Source: Shewanellaceae bacterium (GTDB lineage Bacteria; Pseudomonadota; Gammaproteobacteria; Enterobacterales; Shewanellaceae). From it: 5,576 bases of DNA. Below the pieces are notes generated by a model. That model searched no databases and was not told the DNA's origin. It was given only the letters and a program-made list of their open reading frames with translations. The DNA lies in assembly GCA_016779685.1 (NCBI GenBank), contig JADHND010000114.1:1-5576 (forward strand). The letters are read 5' to 3'. Shown here piece by piece: positions 1 to 5,135 of the stretch. Position 1 is the stretch's first letter. The number at the start of each line of letters is the position of its first letter. Made by a program: the position numbers and the translations under genes.

Positions 1-518
1 AAACTGACAATTTGATTGGTGGTGCGAGCAGATACGAGTAGCCCCATACTGATATAAGCCCCTCCGAGAAACAAGGTGGCCACATAACCAGACCAGACCG
101 GCCCCCAGTCTAAGTTACCGACGATGGCCACAGAAATGGGTAAGGGTAAGGTCATCAGCAAAGCTAGGCTTAACAAGATCATGCAACTGAAGAATTTAGC
201 CAGCACAAAATACCATAAAGGGACGGCTTGGGTAAAGATGTGTTCGATGGTGCCTTGACGATGTTCTTCACTCCACAACTTCATGGTGATGGCAGAACAC
301 AAAAAGATTAACAAGACGGGAATCCATTCAAACATAGGCCGTACATCACTGATATTGCGCGCAAAAAATGAGGCGCCCCAAAAAAAGACGAACAGGGTAA
401 CCGCAGCAAAAGTGAATAAAAATAAATAGGCTGTTGGAGAATTAAAAAATAAGGTCGTTTCCTTTTTAGTGATTCGGGCAATCACCTCTTTTAGCGTAGG
501 TTGTTGATTAAGCAACAT
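1..518 (-). CDS. ABC-2 type transporter permease, GldF-like (partial, 3' end outside window)
   Basis: This is the membrane subunit of an ABC-2 exporter and the partner of the ATPase encoded just upstream on the same strand. Reading the minus strand from ATG 518 gives 172 residues before the window edge. Hydrophobic segments lie near residues 31-52, 65-79, 105-133 and 142-163, so the fragment covers about the first four of the usual six helices. Family hallmarks are the early FFNSPTAYLF stretch (residues 24-33), the soluble loop LWSEEHRQGTIEH (81-93), and LPLPISV followed by GNLDWGPV (124-141), all typical of permeases annotated as GldF-like or 'gliding motility-associated'. The start is firm: AGGAGG lies 6 bases upstream, and the gene overlaps the ATPase stop by 11 bases, which suggests translational coupling. 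The substrate is unknown. The Gld name reflects homology only and does not show gliding. In related operons a GldG-like substrate-binding/permease gene often follows, which would lie beyond position 1. Confidence 0.88.
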   Translation of the reverse strand, partial: MLLNQQPTLKEVIARITKKETTLFFNSPTAYLFLFTFAAVTLFVFFWGASFFARNISDVRPMFEWIPVLLIFLCSAITMKLWSEEHRQGTIEHIFTQAVPLWYFVLAKFFSCMILLSLALLMTLPLPISVAIVGNLDWGPVWSGYVATLFLGGAYISMGLLVSARTTNQIVS

Positions 519-1455
519 GTGCGACCTCCTTATCGGTGTGTTGACTTAAGTCATGAAAGAGTGTTTCTAGGTTTCTCACTTCAGGTTTTAGCATCACTAA
601 GGCTTCCTTTTGAGCAATGATGAGTGCGGCAATTTGTCCTGCGATGATCTGTTGATCTGCTTGCGCTTGCATTTGAATTCGGTAAGTGGTCATGCTACCG
701 ACATGCATGGTTTCAACTTGCTGTATTCCATTAATTCTATCAAAGACAAAGGCTTGTTCCGGTTTGAGGCTGGTTTCTAACCACAAGTAATGACTTTGTT
801 TCAGTTGCTCAATTTGTTCGTTGAACGTCAGGTGTCCTTGATTCAGCATTAATACCCGGTGACAGATCGCATCAACTTCCTGCATGATATGGGTCGATAA
901 CATGATGGTTGCATGCTGGGAAAGTTGTTGAATGAGTTGGCGCATGTGTTTGGTTTGCTGAGGATCTAAGCCATTGGTGGGTTCATCTAAAATAAGCAGC
1001 TTAGGGTTACCGAGAATGGCTTGAGCTACGCCGACACGTTGTTTATACCCACGTGATAAGGTTCCAATGGGTTGCAGTAGTTTATTTTCGATTTGAGTTA
1101 CGTGCAATACAGATTGGATGGCTTGTGACTTAGCATGGCGGCGTAAACCTTTTAGGCATGCGACGTAGTCCAGATAGTCTGCAACCGTGAGATCAGCGTA
1201 AATGGGCAAGTTTTCGGGTAGATAACCAATGAGCTGTTGTACTTCATTAGGATGACTTTGCAGGCGTATACCATGGATACTCACGCTGCCCGTGTCGGCC
1301 TCTAGATAACCACTGATGATTTTCATAATGGTGGTCTTACCTGCGCCATTGTGTCCCAGCAAGCCAACAATTTGACCTTGCTGAATGCTGAAACTCATGG
1401 GGTGAACTGCTGTGAGCGAGCCGTATTTTCTGGACAACTGGTGAACCTCTAACAT
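508..1455 (-). CDS. ABC-2 type transporter ATP-binding protein (GldA/CcmA-like)
   Basis: This is the cytoplasmic ATPase that powers the ABC-2 permease encoded next to it. With the start chosen here it has 315 residues, a normal length for the family. Motifs in order: Walker A GHNGAGKTT (residues 34-42); Q-loop region IGYLPENLPIY (76-86), with Glu at the usual Gln position, as in many GldA-type ATPases; signature LSRGYKQR (133-140); Walker B LLILDEP (153-159) with D-loop NGLD (161-164); and switch His189 in STHIMQEVD. Residues from about 215 form a C-terminal accessory region of no clear function. The frame stays open to an ATG at 1503 (331 residues), but ATG 1455 is preferred. It has AAGGAG 7 bases upstream, the ABC fold starts immediately after it (MLEVHQLSRKYG), and a likely -10 box overlaps the farther ATG. 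All catalytic motifs are intact. The transported substrate cannot be inferred. Confidence 0.93.
   Translation of the reverse strand: MLEVHQLSRKYGSLTAVHPMSFSIQQGQIVGLLGHNGAGKTTIMKIISGYLEADTGSVSIHGIRLQSHPNEVQQLIGYLPENLPIYADLTVADYLDYVACLKGLRRHAKSQAIQSVLHVTQIENKLLQPIGTLSRGYKQRVGVAQAILGNPKLLILDEPTNGLDPQQTKHMRQLIQQLSQHATIMLSTHIMQEVDAICHRVLMLNQGHLTFNEQIEQLKQSHYLWLETSLKPEQAFVFDRINGIQQVETMHVGSMTTYRIQMQAQADQQIIAGQIAALIIAQKEALVMLKPEVRNLETLFHDLSQHTDKEVAHVA
525..530 (-). promoter_or_regulatory. Shine-Dalgarno of the permease gene
   Basis: The minus strand reads AGGAGG, 6 bases before ATG 518 and inside the last codons of the upstream ATPase gene. This near-perfect site fixes the permease start and supports coupled translation of the two transporter subunits. 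Confidence 0.85.
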
Positions 1456-1462
1456 GTGGATG

Positions 1463-1468
1463 CTCCTT
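1463..1468 (-). promoter_or_regulatory. Shine-Dalgarno that decides the ATPase start
   Basis: The minus strand reads AAGGAG, 7 bases before ATG 1455. No comparable site precedes the alternative ATG at 1503, so this site favours the 315-residue form. Confidence 0.8.
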
Positions 1469-1498
1469 ATCTCAAAAGGTTGAATTGTTAGTTCGTAA

Positions 1499-1528
1499 AT
1501 CATAGTCTAAAAAATTAAAGCAATTCAA
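1499..1528 (-). promoter_or_regulatory. Predicted sigma70 promoter for the ABC transporter operon
   Basis: On the minus strand, TTGAAT (plus positions 1523-1528, 4 of 6 match to TTGACA) is followed after 18 bases by TATGAT (1499-1504, 5 of 6 match to TATAAT). A thymine-rich stretch lies just upstream and could act as an UP element. Transcription would begin around 1490-1493, leaving a leader of about 35 bases before ATG 1455 and excluding the ATG at 1503. This is pattern matching only. Confidence 0.5.
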
Positions 1529-1532
1529 AGAT

Positions 1533-1545
1533 AAAAAAAAAAAAA
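1533..1545. repeat. Homopolymeric A13 tract in divergent promoter region
   Basis: Thirteen consecutive adenines on the plus strand lie between the predicted minus-strand -35 box (ending 1528) and the plus-strand -35 box (starting 1575). Such a tract is intrinsically bent or stiff, can serve as an UP element for the minus-strand promoter, and is prone to slippage. Any effect on expression is inference. Confidence 0.9.
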
Positions 1546-1574
1546 CGTAAAATCAAGTGTACAGAATGTAAGCA

Positions 1575-1603
1575 TTTAAATTATAAATAGCATGGTATAT
1601 AAT
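1575..1603 (+). promoter_or_regulatory. Predicted sigma70 promoter for the LTA-synthase-like gene
   Basis: TTTAAA (1575-1580, 4 of 6 match to TTGACA) and a perfect TATAAT (1598-1603) are separated by the ideal 17 bases. Transcription would start near 1610, giving a leader of about 30 bases before ATG 1639. The -10 box is the best in the window, and the region upstream is AT-rich. Confidence 0.65.
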
Positions 1604-1627
1604 GCGGGCTTGGATGGAATTTTTTCA

Positions 1628-1633
1628 AAAGGA
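1628..1633 (+). promoter_or_regulatory. Shine-Dalgarno of the LTA-synthase-like gene
   Basis: AAAGGA lies 5 bases before ATG 1639 and supports that start codon. Confidence 0.7.
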
Positions 1634-1638
1634 TTTTT

Positions 1639-3585
1639 ATGTTTTTAAAACGCAATCAAAACTGTTCGTTCGTTTTCCTGCAACAATTGGGCGGTTTATT
1701 CAGCTTTGCCATGTTAGCATACACATTGCTACGCATTATTTTTTATACTTTGTATTTTCAACAGGCCAACGTTGATAGGCTCGATGTTCTAATCTCCTTG
1801 GTACATGGATTGCGGTTTGACTTAGCAGCACTTATGTATATCAATTCACCAGTGCTTTTGTTGAGTTTGATGAGTTTTTTTTATCGACCCCGTTGGTTAA
1901 CCCAGCGCAATTTCGCTGTTTTATTTGTTGTGCTGAATCTCCCTTGGATAGTGCTCGGTATTGCTGATTTAGCCTATTTTGAATTTACGGATCGGCGTAC
2001 AGGTTTTGAAGTTTTGGCTTATGCCAAGGATTTAATCACGCAGTTGCCACAGTTGGCAGTGCAATATGGGTATGGCGTTGCGCTGAGTATTGGCTTAATT
2101 TGGTGGGGCGTGCGAATTTGTTTGCAGTATCGTCCGCAGCAGCACTGGCGAGCATCTCCTGCTATTGGGGTGATGTGTGTGCTATTAACCCTGAGTGCAT
2201 CGGCGTTGGCTATTCGTGGTGGTTTGCAAAAAAAACCGCTGTCCGATTTGCATGCATTGACCTGGTCATCGACTGATTTGTTCCATGTGACTTTAAATTC
2301 ACCTTATGTCTTTCTTCGCGCAAAAACGGTTGATATCATCGATTTTGCTTGGTTTAACACTCAACAGGAAGCTTATCAATCCTCTCTATTGGCTGAGACA
2401 ACATGGCATCCTAGCCCCCAACCAACTCAGGCTAAAGCCAATGTCATGGTCATCATCCTTGAAAGTTTTCATTATGATATGATTCGAAGCCATCCTCAGT
2501 ATGGCACCCCAGCGCCATTTTTAGCTCAGCTCGTCGAACAAGGGCTCTTTTTTAAGCAGGCCTTTGCCAATGGACGATTGTCGATTGATGCGACGCCTTC
2601 AACCATGATTGGTCTACCTAACTTTTTTAAAAAATCTTTTATTCGGTCTAATATGATGCGTCATCATTTTGTGTCATTGCCAAATATCTTGAATGACCAT
2701 GGTTATCAAACAGCTATGTATCATGGCGCTTATAACGGCAGCCTATATTTAGACACCTTTGCGCAACAAATTGGGTTTGATGAATACCACGGCTTTAATG
2801 AGTATGAAGCCGTCTATCCAAGCCGAGCTAAGCACCAAAGCTCTTGGGGTGTGTTTGACCATGATTTCTTAAGCTATGTAGCCGAAGATTTGTCTAAGAA
2901 AACCGAACCTTTTTTAGCAACACTGTTTACCCTGTCATCACATAATCCATTTGAAATTCCAGCCAGCTTAGAACATCTATTTCCCATCGAAGACAATCCT
3001 GATAAGTTCTATCGAGCGATTAAATATGCAGATTATTCGTTGCAGAATTTTTTTAAGCAGGCGCGCACACAGCCGTGGTATAACAATACCTTATTTGTCA
3101 TAACGGCGGATCACACCAGTAATCATTGGTCGCAATATCCCAACCAAACGGCGTTGGAAAAACACCATGTACCCATGTTGTTGTTTCAACCAGCTGGTGG
3201 GATTGCACCAAAAGATTCGCGCAAGGTGGTACAGCAAATTGATATCCCCGCTACCGTATTGGACTATTTAGGTCTTTATGAAGCAGAACGGCATCATATC
3301 CTGCCCTTCGGTCATAGCATGCTGAATGAACAGGGGAAAGGCGTGGCGCTGTTTCGTACCAATGGCCATCAGTACATGATGGTAACGGATGATAAGGTCA
3401 CGTTGTATGATAAGAAGACGCAACAATTCTCGACCACTGCACTGGCTAGTGACTATTTCAGTGTTCGAGCGACAACCGACGAGGATGCCATCTTACAGAA
3501 AAAAATGCGAGGATACTTACAGATGTACATGGATATGTTTCTTGAAGACTCCTTGTATCCGCAACAGCTCGTTACGTCTCAATAG
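1639..3585 (+). CDS. LTA synthase family protein: membrane-anchored sulfatase-fold phosphoglycerol/phosphoethanolamine-type transferase
   Basis: The protein has 648 residues: a five-helix N-terminal membrane domain (about residues 17-39, 59-81, 92-112, 145-162, 175-192) and a large extracytoplasmic alkaline-phosphatase-superfamily domain from about 267. This is the architecture of LtaS, OpgB and related enzymes, which move phosphoglycerol or phosphoethanolamine from a phospholipid to an envelope acceptor. Candidate metal and catalytic residues are Glu275 (VIILESF), Ser315 in NGRLSID at the nucleophile position (Thr in S. aureus LtaS), and Asp491-His492 (ITADHT). Other family signatures are GLRFDLAALMY (57-67), SLPNILNDHGYQTAMYHG (346-363), WGVFDHDF (403-410), TLSSHNPF (431-438) and QIDIPATVLDYLGL (533-546). 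A Gram-negative host has no classical lipoteichoic acid, so the acceptor may be a periplasmic glucan, lipopolysaccharide or another surface glycan. The gene is monocistronic in appearance, diverges from the ABC operon and has its own promoter. The family assignment is strong; the substrate is unknown. Confidence 0.9.
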   Translation: MFLKRNQNCSFVFLQQLGGLFSFAMLAYTLLRIIFYTLYFQQANVDRLDVLISLVHGLRFDLAALMYINSPVLLLSLMSFFYRPRWLTQRNFAVLFVVLNLPWIVLGIADLAYFEFTDRRTGFEVLAYAKDLITQLPQLAVQYGYGVALSIGLIWWGVRICLQYRPQQHWRASPAIGVMCVLLTLSASALAIRGGLQKKPLSDLHALTWSSTDLFHVTLNSPYVFLRAKTVDIIDFAWFNTQQEAYQSSLLAETTWHPSPQPTQAKANVMVIILESFHYDMIRSHPQYGTPAPFLAQLVEQGLFFKQAFANGRLSIDATPSTMIGLPNFFKKSFIRSNMMRHHFVSLPNILNDHGYQTAMYHGAYNGSLYLDTFAQQIGFDEYHGFNEYEAVYPSRAKHQSSWGVFDHDFLSYVAEDLSKKTEPFLATLFTLSSHNPFEIPASLEHLFPIEDNPDKFYRAIKYADYSLQNFFKQARTQPWYNNTLFVITADHTSNHWSQYPNQTALEKHHVPMLLFQPAGGIAPKDSRKVVQQIDIPATVLDYLGLYEAERHHILPFGHSMLNEQGKGVALFRTNGHQYMMVTDDKVTLYDKKTQQFSTTALASDYFSVRATTDEDAILQKKMRGYLQMYMDMFLEDSLYPQQLVTSQ

Positions 3586-3598
3586 GTCGTATGACCGT

Positions 3599-3634
3599 AT
3601 CGCGCTGGTTTCAATTATTGCATCTATGCGCGAT
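3599..3634. repeat. Inverted repeat downstream of the LTA-synthase-like gene
   Basis: ATCGCGC (3599-3605) and GCGCGAT (3628-3634) are perfect 7-base complements around a 22-base loop, which itself contains the small palindrome CAATTATTG. It starts 14 bases after the stop codon, so it could be an RNA 3'-end hairpin. No run of T follows, so it is not a standard intrinsic terminator; it may be a Rho-associated or processing hairpin, or chance. Confidence 0.4.
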
Positions 3635-3665
3635 TATGTGTAACCTGTTGCCCATGAAAATATAA

Positions 3666-3685
3666 GAAAAACAAGGTTGTTTTTC
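3666..3685. repeat. AT-rich 9-bp inverted repeat upstream of rlmD (possible operator or weak terminator)
   Basis: GAAAAACAA (3666-3674) and TTGTTTTTC (3677-3685) are perfect inverted copies around GG. As RNA the stem would be mostly A-U with five U residues in its descending arm, so on the plus strand it could act as a weak intrinsic terminator for the upstream gene. The two-base centre also fits a dimeric protein operator. It directly abuts a possible -10 sequence TATAAG (3661-3666), which has only a poor -35 partner. Confidence 0.5.
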
Positions 3686-3701
3686 ATACAAAACGAATTC
3701 A

Positions 3702-5114
3702 ATGGATGACACAAACTTCAGCGACGCTGAGAAGCGAATAAAAACTGAAGGCATGGGATACAATGTGGTTACATTTTTCAAACATCAAAAAAAATCCGTT
3801 GCAGACAACGCGGTAGCTGTGCAAGTTCAAACTTATGATCATGAAGGACGAGGTTTAGCGGTCGTCAATCATCAGCCTTGCCTTATTGCTGGCGCACTGC
3901 CAGGAGAACAGGTGGTGGTGCGCTTGGCTCAACAAAAAAAACGTTATGCGGTGGCAAAGTTGCAAACAGTGCAAACAGCGCATCCACAACGCGTTAAGCC
4001 AGCCTGTATTCACTATCAGCAATGTGGTGGGTGCGACCTACAACATATGTCGATGCCGCTGCAACAACAATTTAAACAACATAGCTGGCAGCAAGCGCTA
4101 CTCAAGCATGGCCACATCGAGGTTCAACAAGTCGATACTTGGTTAATTGATGAGCCTTGGTATTATCGTCGGCGGGCTCGCTTAGCCGTATCTTTTGATC
4201 AGCAGCGCCAAAGTTGTCATGTTGGTTTTCGAGCCAAGGCGTCTAAGAAAATTGTACCGATTGAAGCTTGCATGGTGCTGACGCCCGCGTTGCAGCAGAT
4301 GTTACAACCATTGCGCTTGTTGCTAACCAATTTGAGTCGTCACGCTCAAAAAAATATCGGACATATTGAATGTTTAGATGTGGAAGGAGGCGTTTGGCTC
4401 TTATTTCGCTGCATTAAACCCTTATCTGAAGCTGATCAGACCTTAATACAACAAGAATGCCATGCTCAGCAATGGCATGGTGGCTTGTGGGATGGTGCGG
4501 ATGGATTGTGCCTCTTAGAGGGCAGCGCATTGCCTCAATATACCGTGGCGATAACGGGCCAGCAGTCGGTGCAATTGCAATTTAGACCCTACGATTTTAT
4601 TCAAGTCAACGCCCGTCAAAATCAAGCTATGATTGAACAAGCCATGCAATGGTTAAAGGTAAAAGCCCATGAAACCATTTTGGATCTATTTTGTGGCGTG
4701 GGTAATTTTAGCTTACCGTTTGCGTTGGTCGCGAAACAGGTTTGGGGTGTTGAAGGTCAAGGTTCTATGGTCGCCCAAGCCCAAGGTAATGCAGACCGAA
4801 ACCGCCTAGGTAACCTACAATTTTTTCAAGCAGATTTGTCGCAGCCCCCAGCAACAGCGCCTTGGATTCAGTCTATTGACAGCCTTATTTTGGATCCATC
4901 GCGTCAAGGCGCAAAACAGGCACTAAGTTTGCTTTGTCGATTGACACCAAAAAAAATTTTATATGTATCATGCCATCCAATGACATTGGCAAATGATGTT
5001 GCATTGATTCAACAGCAAGGCTATAAACTACAACGCAGTTCACTGATAGAGATGTTTCCTCAGACTCACCATATAGAGTCGATGTTGTTGTTTGAGCTCA
5101 AAGTGCGGATATGA
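3702..5114 (+). CDS. rlmD: 23S rRNA (uracil(1939)-C(5))-methyltransferase RlmD
   Basis: RlmD (formerly RumA) uses S-adenosylmethionine to make m5U at position 1939 of 23S rRNA in the cytoplasm. The order is a TRAM RNA-binding domain (about residues 38-95), the 4Fe-4S cysteines C102, C108 and C111 (C-x5-C-x2-C) with C190 as the likely fourth ligand, a central RNA-recognition region, and a Rossmann methyltransferase domain. The last contains FIQVNARQNQ (299-308), SAM motif DLFCGVGNFSLPF (328-340), DPSRQG (398-403), nucleophile Cys424 in YVSCHP, and probable general base Glu459 in HIES. The frame from ATG 3702 gives 470 residues, longer than E. coli RlmD (433). By alignment recalled from E. coli, homology starts at about residue 22-23, so ATG 3753 or GTG 3765 may be the true start. 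None of the three has a good ribosome-binding site. The relA gene follows after 21 bases, as in other gammaproteobacteria. Confidence 0.95.
   Translation: MDDTNFSDAEKRIKTEGMGYNVVTFFKHQKKSVADNAVAVQVQTYDHEGRGLAVVNHQPCLIAGALPGEQVVVRLAQQKKRYAVAKLQTVQTAHPQRVKPACIHYQQCGGCDLQHMSMPLQQQFKQHSWQQALLKHGHIEVQQVDTWLIDEPWYYRRRARLAVSFDQQRQSCHVGFRAKASKKIVPIEACMVLTPALQQMLQPLRLLLTNLSRHAQKNIGHIECLDVEGGVWLLFRCIKPLSEADQTLIQQECHAQQWHGGLWDGADGLCLLEGSALPQYTVAITGQQSVQLQFRPYDFIQVNARQNQAMIEQAMQWLKVKAHETILDLFCGVGNFSLPFALVAKQVWGVEGQGSMVAQAQGNADRNRLGNLQFFQADLSQPPATAPWIQSIDSLILDPSRQGAKQALSLLCRLTPKKILYVSCHPMTLANDVALIQQQGYKLQRSSLIEMFPQTHHIESMLLFELKVRI
4941..4971 (+). promoter_or_regulatory. Possible relA promoter inside the 3' end of rlmD
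   Basis: A perfect TTGACA (4941-4946) is followed after 19 bases by TATCAT (4966-4971, 5 of 6 match to TATAAT), with an A8T4 tract between. It lies about 165 bases before the relA start. E. coli relA is known to be transcribed from promoters located within the upstream gene, which makes the position plausible. The 19-base spacer is longer than ideal, and the sequence also encodes conserved RlmD residues, so it could be coincidental. Confidence 0.33.
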
Positions 5115-5124
5115 TACTTATCAT
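5111..5124. repeat. Inverted repeat at the rlmD-relA junction
   Basis: ATGATA (5111-5116) and TATCAT (5119-5124) are perfect inverted copies around CT. The repeat overlaps the rlmD stop codon (5112-5114) and ends immediately before the relA Shine-Dalgarno. It could be a small operator or a minor hairpin near the relA ribosome-binding site, but 14 AT-rich bases can arise by chance. Confidence 0.4.
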
Positions 5125-5129
5125 AAGGA
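5125..5129 (+). promoter_or_regulatory. Shine-Dalgarno of relA
   Basis: AAGGA lies 6 bases before ATG 5136 and fixes the relA start, which also matches the family N-terminus (MVSVRE here, MVAVR in E. coli). Confidence 0.8.
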
Positions 5130-5135
5130 AAAGAT

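Noticed and set aside
508..518. Overlap of the ATPase stop and permease start as a possible frameshift or fusion
   Set aside because: Both genes have complete family ends, and the permease has a strong Shine-Dalgarno, so this is normal translational coupling.
1560..1570. Short palindrome TACA-GAA-TGTA just upstream of the -35 box of the transferase gene
   Set aside because: The position suits an operator, but 4-base arms are too short to separate from chance in AT-rich sequence.
3585..3596. GGTC-GTAT-GACC hairpin at the transferase stop codon
   Set aside because: The stem is only 4 bp with no T-run after it; it is not a credible terminator.
3389..3643. Open frame of 84 codons overlapping the end of the transferase gene in another frame
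   Set aside because: It is rich in Arg, Cys and Met with no recognisable motif, has no ribosome-binding site, and lies mostly within a strongly conserved coding region. It is a shadow of the real gene.
3886..4146. Open frame of 86 codons inside rlmD
   Set aside because: It is an alternate frame across the conserved TRAM and Fe-S region of rlmD, without initiation signals or family resemblance.
5105..5126. Possible Fur box at the rlmD-relA junction
   Set aside because: The TGATA/TATCA halves recall the Fur consensus, but the spacing and flanking bases do not match well, and there is no iron-related gene nearby.
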